DNA from: an uncultured Bacteroidota bacterium
GTDB taxonomy: Bacteria; Bacteroidota; Bacteroidia; Flavobacteriales; Flavobacteriaceae
DNA length: 52,065 bases
Direction of reading: 5' to 3'
NCBI GenBank assembly: GCA_902546095.1
Contig: CACCIQ010000006.1
Coordinates: 1 to 52,065, forward strand
This document shows, in pieces, positions 44,058 through 52,065 of the stretch. The number at the start of each line of letters is the position of its first letter. The stretch's first letter is position 1. The notes under the pieces were generated by a model. It was given only the letters and a program-made list of their open reading frames with translations, did no database searches and was not told where the DNA came from. The translations under genes were made by a program, and so were the position numbers.

Positions 44058-44086
44058 ATTGATACAATAACTAAAATTATGCCAAA

Positions 44087-45379
44087 TTAGTTGTTGTATA
44101 TGTAATCGAGAGTCAAGCCTATCATTGACCTGATTCCAGTGGGTATTGCTGAATCATCAACATAAAAGTCTGGCGTGTGATGTGGAGCAACTTTAGATAA
44201 ATCAACACCTGGTTTTTGACCACCAATAAAAAAATAAGTACCTGGAACTTTTTCTTGAAAATATGAAAAGTCCTCAGCACCAGTTATTGCTTTCATTAAA
44301 TGAACATTTCTTTTTCCATTAACTCTTTCTAAAGTCGGTAGAATTTCCTCATATAAATAAGGATCATTAAAAGTAATAGGATATGAAACTAAATATGTGA
44401 TTTTAGATTCAATATTGTTTGATTTTGCTACATTATGAACAATTTCTTCAAGTCTTTTTAATACGGTAGCTTTCATTCCATTATCAAGAGTTCTGATTGT
44501 TCCGAGCATATATAAATCTTCGGGAATTATATTACTTCTAACTCCACCATGTATGCTTCCAATAGTCACAACAGCTCCTGCTTCAGTTAAGGGCAAACTT
44601 CTACTGACTATTGTTTGTAGTGAATTTACAATTTGAGCTGCTGTTACAATTGGATCTTTTCCAGTCCATGGAGTAGATCCATGAGTTTGAACACCTTTCA
44701 AATCTATTCTAAATTCATTAACTGCTGCCATTATACCCTCTGGTCTAAGATATACTTGCCCTGCATAAAGTCCTGACCAGACATGTAAACCAAAAATGGC
44801 ATCAACATCAGGATTCTTTAGTACACCCTCTTTCACCATTAGTTCAGCTCCTCCTTCCTCACCTGGTGGGGCACCTTCCTCAGCAGGTTGAAAAATAAAC
44901 TTAACTTGTCCAGGAATTTCATCTTTTATGTCATATAAAATTTTAGCTGCAGCTAGTAGTATAGCTGTATGCATGTCATGTCCACATGCATGCATGACTG
45001 GTACTTCCTCTCCATTGTAAACGCCTTTCATTTTTGAGGCCCATGGGATGTCAGCTCTTTCCTTTACGGGTAAGGCATCAATATCTGCTCTAAGTCCAAC
45101 AACAGGTCCAGGCTTTCCAGGGTTCAGAATAGCTACAACACCTGTTTTAGCAATTCCAGTCAATGGTTCATAGCCAATTTTCTTAAGTTCCTCTACAATT
45201 CTAGCTGCAGTTTTAAATTCTCTGTTGCTTAACTCTGCATTTTGATGAAACCAATGTCTTAGTTCAATAGTTTCAGCAAGATTTTCATTTATTAAATCTT
45301 CAATTCTCTGATCAAATGTTTGAGTGTAAGACAAAAACGTAATAAAAAATAAGATACATGTGATACAATAATTTTTCAT
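44087..45379 (-). CDS. Exported M20-family amidohydrolase
   Basis: Zinc-dependent aminoacylase-like hydrolase of the M20D group (hippurate hydrolase/IAA-amino acid hydrolase type), 430 residues. It has a probable signal peptide (CITCILFFITFLSYTQ). Metal-binding blocks: VGLRADIDALPVKE, HACGHDMHTAI and FQPAEEG, followed by the dimerisation domain with GSTPWTGKDPIVTAA and later GAEDFSYF. Exact substrate is unknown; N-acyl or peptide amides are likely. It lies 6 bp after yjbQ. Confidence 0.92.
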   Translation of the reverse strand: MKNYCITCILFFITFLSYTQTFDQRIEDLINENLAETIELRHWFHQNAELSNREFKTAARIVEELKKIGYEPLTGIAKTGVVAILNPGKPGPVVGLRADIDALPVKERADIPWASKMKGVYNGEEVPVMHACGHDMHTAILLAAAKILYDIKDEIPGQVKFIFQPAEEGAPPGEEGGAELMVKEGVLKNPDVDAIFGLHVWSGLYAGQVYLRPEGIMAAVNEFRIDLKGVQTHGSTPWTGKDPIVTAAQIVNSLQTIVSRSLPLTEAGAVVTIGSIHGGVRSNIIPEDLYMLGTIRTLDNGMKATVLKRLEEIVHNVAKSNNIESKITYLVSYPITFNDPYLYEEILPTLERVNGKRNVHLMKAITGAEDFSYFQEKVPGTYFFIGGQKPGVDLSKVAPHHTPDFYVDDSAIPTGIRSMIGLTLDYIYNN

Positions 45380-45385
45380 AATAAA

Positions 45386-45793
45386 TTAATGGCCAATCAA
45401 GGTAATGAATATTTTTCTACCTGAGGCATTATTTCTGTGTTCACACAAATAAATTCCTTGCCATGTTCCAAATTGAGGCTCTCCATGTTTAATTGGAAAT
45501 GAGACTGATGATCCTAAAATACTACTTTTTATATGTGATGTCATGTCATCAGGACCTTCTGATGTATGTGTAAAATAATTTTCATTTTCTGAAACCATTT
45601 TGTTAAAATGAGTTTCAAAATCAAATCTAACACTAGGATCAGCATTTTCATTGATAGTCAAACTCGCTGAAGTATGTTTTATGAAAATATTGACTATCCC
45701 AGAGGAATCAGGGAGGTGACTAATTACATCATTAGTAATTAAATGGAATCCTCTTTTTTTTGGTTCAAGTAATATCTCTTTTTGAAATATCAT
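45386..45793 (-). CDS. yjbQ: YjbQ family, secondary thiamine-phosphate synthase-like enzyme
   Basis: The 135-residue protein begins MIFQKEILLEPKKRGFHLITNDV, with the start chosen at the ATG at 45793; the upstream ATG at 45820 would place the promoter box inside the gene. The YjbQ signature IKHTSASLTINENADPSV and GPDDMTSHIKSSILG is complete, ending FGTWQGIYLCEHRN. E. coli YjbQ has a weak thiamine phosphate synthase activity; the physiological role is not settled. It is the first gene of the minus-strand cluster with the amidohydrolase and YceI. Confidence 0.9.
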   Translation of the reverse strand: MIFQKEILLEPKKRGFHLITNDVISHLPDSSGIVNIFIKHTSASLTINENADPSVRFDFETHFNKMVSENENYFTHTSEGPDDMTSHIKSSILGSSVSFPIKHGEPQFGTWQGIYLCEHRNNASGRKIFITLIGH

Positions 45794-45799
45794 ACTAAA

Positions 45800-45824
45800 C
45801 AAATATAAATTAATTAACATTCAA
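45800..45824 (-). promoter_or_regulatory. Probable promoter of yjbQ
   Basis: TATATTTG (45807-45800 on the minus strand) is a perfect -7 box ending 6 bp before the ATG. TTG at 45824-45822 is only 14 bases further up, which is short. The start of transcription would fall close to the start codon. Confidence 0.4.
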
Positions 45825-45839
45825 TCTTTTTTTTGGTAT

Positions 45840-45847
45840 TAAATTTG
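45840..45847 (+). promoter_or_regulatory. -7 box upstream of the efflux operon
   Basis: TAAATTTG, a perfect TAnnTTTG, ends 18 bp before the ATG at 45866. No clear TTG is at the right distance upstream. It is back to back with the yjbQ promoter. Confidence 0.4.
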
Positions 45848-45865
45848 CACTCCACATAAAGTCGT

Positions 45866-46975
45866 ATGAATAGGAAGTTAATATCAATTTTATCTGGATT
45901 TGCAGTGCTTATCATTACCTACTTATTGTCAACACTAATTATGAGTAAAGATGAGGAGATCTACAATAAAAATACTAACATCGTACATTCAGTTAGAACC
46001 ATCAAAACATTTAATGCTTCTAATGCAATTTCCGTAAAGGTAAATGGAACAATGTCAGCAAAATATAAGGTTGATTTGTTTAGTCAAGTTCAGGGAATTG
46101 TTATCAATTCAAAAAAAGATTTCAAAGTTGGTCAGCATTACAACAAAAATGAAGTGTTAATAAATATTAATTCCCAAGAATTTTTAGCTACTGTTAAACA
46201 AAGCAGAAGTCAATTACAAAATATGATTGCATCTGTTTTACCTGATATTAAACTAGATTTTCCTGAAAATTATGCCAATTGGGAATTATACTTTAAAAAT
46301 TTTAGCGTCAACTCAAACACAAAAAAAATGCCTGAACCTAAATCTGACAAAGAAAAATTTTATCTGATTGGTAAAGGGTTACAGGCTTTATATTACAGTG
46401 TCAAAAATCTTGAAGAAAGACTTAAGAAATTTACATTAATTGCTCCTTTCGAGGGTACATTAATTGAATCATACACAACAGAAGGATCATTAGTATCTCC
46501 AGGTCAAAAAATTGGAACGTTTATCAACATGAATCTTTTTGAGCTAGAAGTAGCTGTTCCATCAAAATATGGTAATAAATTAAAAGAGGGAAAACAAGTC
46601 TCCTTTAAATCCGATGACAATACAGATCACACAGGAAAAATAATCAGAATAAATAATTCAATTGATGACGACTCACAATCAATAAGGTTATTCATTGAGT
46701 TTGAATCTTCAAAATTGAAAGACGGAATGTACTCTGAAGTTAGTATTCCCCTCGGAAATATTGATGAAAGTTTTTCTTTGTCAAGATCATTATTAATCAA
46801 TGATTCTTACGTTTACTACATAAAATCTGATATGACCATTGGGATACAAAATGTTGAGCCTATTTTTTATGATGATGAAACTGTTATTGTAAAAGGCTTA
46901 AAAAATGAAATGTTAATTCTTAAAAATTATATTCCTGGTGTATATGATGGTATGAAAGTAAAAATTGTTGATTAG
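45866..46975 (+). CDS. RND efflux periplasmic adaptor (HlyD/MFP family)
   Basis: Membrane fusion protein linking the inner-membrane RND pump to the TolC-like channel. A membrane anchor (ISILSGFAVLIITYLLSTLIM, about 6-26) is followed by a lipoyl-like barrel half (SAKYKVDLFSQVQGIV), a helical hairpin, the second lipoyl half (LIAPFEGTLIESYTTEGSLVSPGQ) and a beta-barrel domain. At 369 residues the layout is normal. Its TAG shares one base with the GTG start of the pump (TAGTG). Confidence 0.92.
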   Translation: MNRKLISILSGFAVLIITYLLSTLIMSKDEEIYNKNTNIVHSVRTIKTFNASNAISVKVNGTMSAKYKVDLFSQVQGIVINSKKDFKVGQHYNKNEVLININSQEFLATVKQSRSQLQNMIASVLPDIKLDFPENYANWELYFKNFSVNSNTKKMPEPKSDKEKFYLIGKGLQALYYSVKNLEERLKKFTLIAPFEGTLIESYTTEGSLVSPGQKIGTFINMNLFELEVAVPSKYGNKLKEGKQVSFKSDDNTDHTGKIIRINNSIDDDSQSIRLFIEFESSKLKDGMYSEVSIPLGNIDESFSLSRSLLINDSYVYYIKSDMTIGIQNVEPIFYDDETVIVKGLKNEMLILKNYIPGVYDGMKVKIVD

Positions 46976-49900
46976 TGAGAAAAATAATCAGATACTTTGT
47001 AACCTATCCAAAAGCAGTAAATATTTTAATACTGTTTTTTGTTGTTTTTGGAATTGCTGGAATTATTTCATTAAAATCATCATTTTTTCCACTTATTGAT
47101 TCCAAATTTATTTCAATAAATGCCACATATCCAGGGGCATCGCCTGAAGAAATTGAAGAAGGAGTTATTCTTAAAATTGAAGAAAATCTAAAAGGTATTC
47201 CTGGGGTGATTAGAGTGACATCAACATCGAGAGAAAATACAGGTAGTATTATTATTGAAACTGATGATAATTATGATATAGATGCAATGTTATTTGAAAT
47301 TAAAAATGCTGTTGATAAAGTACCATCTTTCCCAATTGCATTAGAGCCTGTGGTTGTTACTAAAATTGAGGAGCAACAACCAACTGTAATATTTTCACTT
47401 AGTGGGGCAGATATTGATTTAAAGTCACTGAAAAATATGGCAAAAAATGTTGAAGATGACCTAAGGGGAATTGATGGTATCTCACAAATTACACTTTCTG
47501 GATTCCCAAATGAAGAAATAGAGATTTCTATAAATGAAAATAATCTATTAGCCTACAACCTGAGTTTTCAAGAAATTGTAAATGCCGTTAGCAATTCAAA
47601 TATTTTAGTCAGTGGAGGGAATATCAAAACTAACAAGGAAGAGTTTTTAATAAGAGCTAACAATAAAAATTATTATGCTAATGGACTTCAAAATTTAGTT
47701 TTAAAAAAAGATTTTAAAGGTAAAATTGTTAGGTTAGGTGATGTAGCTAAGATAAGTGACCAGTTTTCTGAAACACCTATTTCAACCTTTGTTGACTATA
47801 ATTCAGCTGTTGTAATATCTACATCAAGTACTAACAGTGAGGATTTATTAGATTCTGCTAAAATTATCAATTCTTATATTGATGAGTTTAATGCCACAAA
47901 CCAAAGGTTTAAATTAACCGTTTTAAAGGACTACTCTATTGCATTAAAGCAGAGAACAAATCTTCTTTTAGAAAATGGTGGAATTGGTATTTTTTTAGTT
48001 TTAATTTTTTTATCATTATTTCTAAATATAAGACTAGCATTTTGGGTTGCGTTTAGTATACCAATTTCATTTTTGGGAATGCTAATCTTTGCAGGTGAAT
48101 TTGATATTACCATTAATTTGATGTCTTTGTTTGGAATGATTGTGGTCATTGGTATTTTGGTTGATGATGGTATTGTAATAGCTGAAAATATATATCGACA
48201 TTACGAACAAGGAAAATCACCAGCTGATGCAGCAATTGATGGCACAATTGAAGTAATGCCCGCAATAGTTTCAGCAATATTGACTACAATAATTGCATTT
48301 TCAGCATTAATTGTTCTTGATGGTGATGTGGGAGATTTTTTCGGAGAGGTTGCCCTGATTGTTATTTTAACACTCACAGTCTCACTAGTAGAGGCTCTTA
48401 TAATACTACCTGCTCACCTTTCTAAGTCGAAGGCTTTGCAAAATGTTAAATCAAAATCAAAATCAAATAAATTTAACTTTTTTGATTATATGAAAAAACT
48501 CAATGCTAAAGGTTTTGAGATTATGGATTGGTTAAGAGATAAGATATACAGCCCTACTTTGAAATTTGCCCTTCAAAATCGATTTGCTAGCCTATCAGGA
48601 TTTGTAGCTGCATTATACCTTACTGTCAGCTCAGTTATTGGAGGAATCATTCCAGTTGATTTTTTCCCTGTAGTTGATAGTGATATTTTAACTGTTGATT
48701 TGAAGATGCCAATGGGCACTAATGAAAAAATTACAGATTCTATTATTAGCATGGTTGAGAAAAAAGCAATTGAAGCTGGAAAAGAGTTAGAAGAGAAATA
48801 CATGCAAAATGATGATAGAAATTTAATAGAATATATTAATAAAAATCTTGGGTTCTCCGCTGATAACATGTCAATGATCAAAGGTTTTGGTGATGTTGGA
48901 GGGTCATCAACCGCTTCTTTAGAAATATATATTTTAGATAGTGAGGAACGACCAAGCTCTGTAAATGCATCTATGCTAGCAAGTCTAATAAGAGAAAAAA
49001 CTGGAGAAATAATTGGAGCCGAAAGATTCACTCTAAATGATGCTGCAAATTTTGGTGGAAGCCCAGTATCAATTTCACTAATAAGTGAAACAAATAATCT
49101 CAATGAACTAAAAAACGCAAGAGACGAGTTAATAAATCAATTAAAGAGCAACCCATTATTAACAGACGTCTCAAATAATGATCCTGAAGGTATTAAGGAA
49201 ATTCAAGTAAAACTTAAAGAAAATGCTTATTTATCTGGATTAGACTTTTCAAAGGTTATGTACCAAATCAGATCTGCTTTTTTTGGCATAGAAGCACAAA
49301 GGTTTCAAAGAGGTGATGACGAGATAAAAGTTTGGGTGAGATATGATAAAAATACAAGGTCATATGTAAACAATATGGAACAAATGAAAATTCTTACTCC
49401 ATCAGGGTCCAGAGTTCCTCTTAATGAAATTGCAACATATGAAGTCAAAAGAGGTGATGTTTCAATAAACCACTTAGATGGAAAAAGAGAGATTCAAATC
49501 AATGCTAATCTAATTGATCCTAATCTTAGTGCAGCCGATATTGTATTTAATCTTCAAAATAATGTAATTCCCGAAATCCAAAAACAATATCCATCAATTT
49601 CAGCTTCCTTTGAAGGACAATACAGAGAAGCAAATAAAACAATACAATCTGCATATACAGTATTTCCATTAGCATTATTTCTAATTTTTGCAACTATTGG
49701 ATTTACTTTTAGAACTTACAGTCAACCATTTTTACTGCTGCTTTTAATACCATTTAGTTTAACAACTGTTGCATGGGGTCATCTTTTACATGGATTTCCT
49801 GTGAATGTAATCTCACTACTTGGTATTATCGCATTAATAGGTATTTTAGTTAACGACGGCTTAGTATTAATTTCAAAATTTAACTCAAATTTAAAAGAAG

Positions 49901-50217
49901 GTATGTCGTTTGACAACGCAATCTTTAAAGCTGGACTGGCCAGGTTTAGAGCAATCTTTCTCACATCTATTACTACTATGGCTGGTTTAGCGCCAATAAT
50001 TTTAGAAAAAAGTTTTCAAGCACAGCTTTTAAAACCGATGGCTATCTCAATTGCATATGGAATTGCTTATGCCACTTTCTTAACATTAATTCTTCTACCA
50101 ATATTGATATCTATAACTAATTCATTTAAAGTAAATGGGATTTGGCTTTTTTCTGGAAAAATTGTTAAAAAAAGAGATGTTGAGTCACCAGTTGTAGAAT
50201 TAAATAGAAAAAAATGA
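46975..50217 (+). CDS. RND-family efflux transporter, inner-membrane pump
   Basis: Proton-driven RND pump (AcrB/MMPL-like, HAE type) of 1080 residues. It starts at a GTG (46975), since the upstream stop overlaps and residue 2 onward is RKIIRYFVTYPKAVNI. The first membrane helix is followed by a large periplasmic loop, then TM2-6 with VVIGILVDDGIVIAENIY holding the paired aspartates typical of the proton relay, a second loop (about 560-860) and TM7-12 (HLLHGFPVNVISLLGIIALIGILVND). Substrate is unknown. It is flanked by its adaptor and channel genes. Confidence 0.95.
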   Translation: MRKIIRYFVTYPKAVNILILFFVVFGIAGIISLKSSFFPLIDSKFISINATYPGASPEEIEEGVILKIEENLKGIPGVIRVTSTSRENTGSIIIETDDNYDIDAMLFEIKNAVDKVPSFPIALEPVVVTKIEEQQPTVIFSLSGADIDLKSLKNMAKNVEDDLRGIDGISQITLSGFPNEEIEISINENNLLAYNLSFQEIVNAVSNSNILVSGGNIKTNKEEFLIRANNKNYYANGLQNLVLKKDFKGKIVRLGDVAKISDQFSETPISTFVDYNSAVVISTSSTNSEDLLDSAKIINSYIDEFNATNQRFKLTVLKDYSIALKQRTNLLLENGGIGIFLVLIFLSLFLNIRLAFWVAFSIPISFLGMLIFAGEFDITINLMSLFGMIVVIGILVDDGIVIAENIYRHYEQGKSPADAAIDGTIEVMPAIVSAILTTIIAFSALIVLDGDVGDFFGEVALIVILTLTVSLVEALIILPAHLSKSKALQNVKSKSKSNKFNFFDYMKKLNAKGFEIMDWLRDKIYSPTLKFALQNRFASLSGFVAALYLTVSSVIGGIIPVDFFPVVDSDILTVDLKMPMGTNEKITDSIISMVEKKAIEAGKELEEKYMQNDDRNLIEYINKNLGFSADNMSMIKGFGDVGGSSTASLEIYILDSEERPSSVNASMLASLIREKTGEIIGAERFTLNDAANFGGSPVSISLISETNNLNELKNARDELINQLKSNPLLTDVSNNDPEGIKEIQVKLKENAYLSGLDFSKVMYQIRSAFFGIEAQRFQRGDDEIKVWVRYDKNTRSYVNNMEQMKILTPSGSRVPLNEIATYEVKRGDVSINHLDGKREIQINANLIDPNLSAADIVFNLQNNVIPEIQKQYPSISASFEGQYREANKTIQSAYTVFPLALFLIFATIGFTFRTYSQPFLLLLLIPFSLTTVAWGHLLHGFPVNVISLLGIIALIGILVNDGLVLISKFNSNLKEGMSFDNAIFKAGLARFRAIFLTSITTMAGLAPIILEKSFQAQLLKPMAISIAYGIAYATFLTLILLPILISITNSFKVNGIWLFSGKIVKKRDVESPVVELNRKK

Positions 50218-51536
50218 ACAAATTATTTCAAATATCTATTGTATCATTAATTCTTATCTCTAATTATGTATTAGGACAGCATAAACTGAATCTGAATGAT
50301 GCTGTCAAAATAACTTTAGAAAATAATCTTGATATTAAAATTGTAGAAAACCAAGATGAAATATTTAAAAATAATGCTAGCTTTTTAAATAGCGGTTATC
50401 TACCTATTTTATCCTCAAATGCTGGAATAAATAAAAGTGAACAAAATATTGAAATTGAAACTCCTAATAATTTGTCTGGAAAGCTTGATAATATGAAAAG
50501 TGAAAATAGTTTTTCAAATATTTCTTTAAACTACATTTTACTTGATAATTCAGGTAGAAATTTCAATTATAAAAAATCAAAAGAATTATCAAATAGATCC
50601 AAACTTGAAGTTAAAGAAGTTATAGAAAATACCCTCTTACAATTATTTACAGTTTATTATGAAGTTTGCCGACTTTTTGAGGAGAAGGAAATTATTAAAT
50701 CCTCACTTGAAATATCAAAAACAAGGCTTGAAAGAAAAAATACAGAATTTGAATTTGGCCAATCCACTAAATTAGAAGTTTTAAATGCCGAGGTTGACGT
50801 CAATACAGATAGTATAAAATTATTAAGCTCAATAAAAAATTTATCAAATGCCAATAGAGACTTAAACCTGATTATGAACGTGGAGTTAAATTCTAATTAT
50901 GACTTAGATAGAAATGTAATTTATAATTCAAAAGATAAAATCTCAGAGTTTTATAAAAATGCAGCTGAAAATAATACCAGGCTAAAAATTTATGATAAAT
51001 CTGTTGATATCTCAAACTATGAACTCAAATCAATTAAATCAACTTACCTTCCAACCATTGGTCTTGTTGGATCTTATGATTGGAATGAAAGCATTAATGA
51101 TAATCCATATGCATTCTTCAATAAAAATATATATGATGGAATTTCTGGTGGCATAAATTTATCATGGAATATTTTTAACTCTGGTAAGAGAATAACTGCT
51201 AATAAAAATGCAAAAATTAAACTCGAAAATTCAAAAATTGAAAAAGAAAAAGTATTCTTAATATTTCAAAAAGAACTTAATAATGCCTACGAGACGTATA
51301 TAAATAATCTATTTATTCTAGAGGTGCAAGAAAAAAGTCTGCAAACCAGTGAGAATAACTTTTTGAGAAATTTGGAAGAGTATAATATCGGTATAGTTTC
51401 ATCAATTGAATTTAGGAGAGCGCAAATCAATTTATTAAACGCAAAACTTTCTCGAAATACTGCAATGTATGAAGCGAAACTATCCGAACTATACTTTCTT
51501 AAAGTTGCTGGCGCTATAATTGGTAGCTCTTTTTAA
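50214..51536 (+). CDS. TolC-family outer-membrane channel
   Basis: Outer-membrane efflux protein closing the RND operon, 440 residues. A signal peptide (about 1-21, ending YVLG) is followed by two repeats of the TolC type: LNLNDAVKITLENNLDIKI in the first and YDKSVDISNYELKSIKSTYLPTIGLVGSY in the second, with long helical coiled coils and short barrel strands between. It overlaps the pump gene by 4 bp (ATGA). The next gene on the other strand ends 1 bp away. Confidence 0.93.
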   Translation: MNKLFQISIVSLILISNYVLGQHKLNLNDAVKITLENNLDIKIVENQDEIFKNNASFLNSGYLPILSSNAGINKSEQNIEIETPNNLSGKLDNMKSENSFSNISLNYILLDNSGRNFNYKKSKELSNRSKLEVKEVIENTLLQLFTVYYEVCRLFEEKEIIKSSLEISKTRLERKNTEFEFGQSTKLEVLNAEVDVNTDSIKLLSSIKNLSNANRDLNLIMNVELNSNYDLDRNVIYNSKDKISEFYKNAAENNTRLKIYDKSVDISNYELKSIKSTYLPTIGLVGSYDWNESINDNPYAFFNKNIYDGISGGINLSWNIFNSGKRITANKNAKIKLENSKIEKEKVFLIFQKELNNAYETYINNLFILEVQEKSLQTSENNFLRNLEEYNIGIVSSIEFRRAQINLLNAKLSRNTAMYEAKLSELYFLKVAGAIIGSSF

Positions 51537-51537
51537 T

Positions 51538-52065
51538 CTAATCAGAATTTAAATTTCTGAGATATGTTCCCAATGAATCTTTAAATTCAATTCCATCCTG
51601 CATTCTATTTTTTGATAATTTTTTGAATGAAGATAATCCCCATAGCAATACCTCTTTTATAAAATAATGATCAGCTCGATCATTATTTTTACAATACTTT
51701 TTAATTAAATTATCAAGTGGCTTCATTGCATCAATAGCATTCCTATATTCAGAGTTTGTGAAATCATCACCAATAAATAACTCGTTATTATTTTCTATAA
51801 ACCAACTTAAAATGCCATCATACGGCGTTACTTCATTGGGTTTTTCAAGTTTACTGATTTCAGGAAAATATTTTAAAAAAATTGTTTTAACTCCCTCATT
51901 GATTAAATTAAATGATATCTGATCAGCTCCTTGTTCTTCACCCTCATATACAAGCTCTATCTTACCATTAATTGCAGGAATAATTCCACTGAAGTCTGAA
52001 AGTCTTATCGAACTTTCTTTTTCACCGTTAATAAGCATTCTTCTTTTAGCAGTGCTAACCAAATT
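51538..52065 (-). CDS. Magnesium chelatase ChlI-like AAA+ ATPase, C-terminal part (cut by window edge)
   Basis: The frame is open to the end of the window, so the N-terminal ATPase part lies outside. The visible 175 residues include STAKRRMLINGEKESSIRLSDF, GKIELVYEGEEQGADQISFNL and INEGVKTIFLKYFPEIS, which I recognise as the C-terminal region of the Bacteroidota proteins annotated magnesium chelatase (AAA+ family, MoxR/ChlI relatives). They are not linked to chlorophyll here; the function is unknown. The TTG that could serve as start at 52062 is internal. Confidence 0.65.
   Translation of the reverse strand, partial: NLVSTAKRRMLINGEKESSIRLSDFSGIIPAINGKIELVYEGEEQGADQISFNLINEGVKTIFLKYFPEISKLEKPNEVTPYDGILSWFIENNNELFIGDDFTNSEYRNAIDAMKPLDNLIKKYCKNNDRADHYFIKEVLLWGLSSFKKLSKNRMQDGIEFKDSLGTYLRNLNSD

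Overview
The window comes from a strongly AT-rich member of the Bacteroidota, almost certainly a flavobacterium with a compact genome of the kind common among marine lineages. The signs are: the str, S10 and spc ribosomal operons joined without tuf, a SusC/SusD pair, the gliding lipoprotein GldJ, the type IX secretion (T9SS) shuttle PorV, a T9SS sorting domain, and promoters of the Bacteroidota type (TTTG, about 19 bp, TAnnTTTG). Gene spacing is extremely tight. No tRNA, rRNA, insertion sequence, prophage or CRISPR array was seen. The genus cannot be fixed from this sequence.

Layout. 1-11283 (minus strand): rpsL-rpsG-fusA-rpsJ-rplC-rplD-rplW-rplB-rpsS-rplV-rpsC-rplP-rpmC-rpsQ-rplN-rplX-rplE-rpsN-rpsH-rplF-rplR-rpsE, with rpsE cut by the window edge. 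11284-11594: divergent promoter region. 11595-16211 (plus): susC/susD pair closed by the only clear intrinsic terminator. 16239-17659 (plus): exported protein of unknown function and the rRNA methyltransferase rlmB. 17656-21719 (minus): adk-obgE-TPR protein-mpl-HAD phosphatase. 21804-28968 (plus): purK-purE, gcvP, then a FabH-like ketosynthase with MlaE/MlaF-type lipid transport subunits.

28971-38684 is a long minus-strand run. Read in the direction of transcription it is: small T9SS-sorted protein, large collagen-like/YadA-head-like/S74-chaperone surface protein, porV, pdhA, E2 of pyruvate dehydrogenase, SDR oxidoreductase, SprT-like protein, cytidylyltransferase, DUF389 membrane protein. 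38952-43501 (plus): gldJ, murF and a lipid-anchored amidase. 43503-45793 (minus): yjbQ, an exported M20 amidohydrolase and a YceI protein. 45866-51536 (plus): a three-gene RND efflux system (adaptor, pump, outer-membrane channel). 51538-52065 (minus): the C-terminal part of a magnesium-chelatase-like AAA+ protein, cut by the window edge.

The most interesting part is 34437-40550. In Flavobacterium, as I recall it, the sortase gene porU lies between gldJ and porV. Here that place is taken by a T9SS-sorted mini-protein and a repeat-rich, probably trimeric fibre protein with an S74 autocleaving chaperone, apparently co-transcribed with porV. The fibre gene carries a 121-bp perfect direct repeat and perfect 9-bp tandem repeats, so its length may vary between cells or strains. 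A second theme is promoter boxes lying so close to start codons that some mRNAs may be leaderless, together with convergent genes that have no room for terminators.
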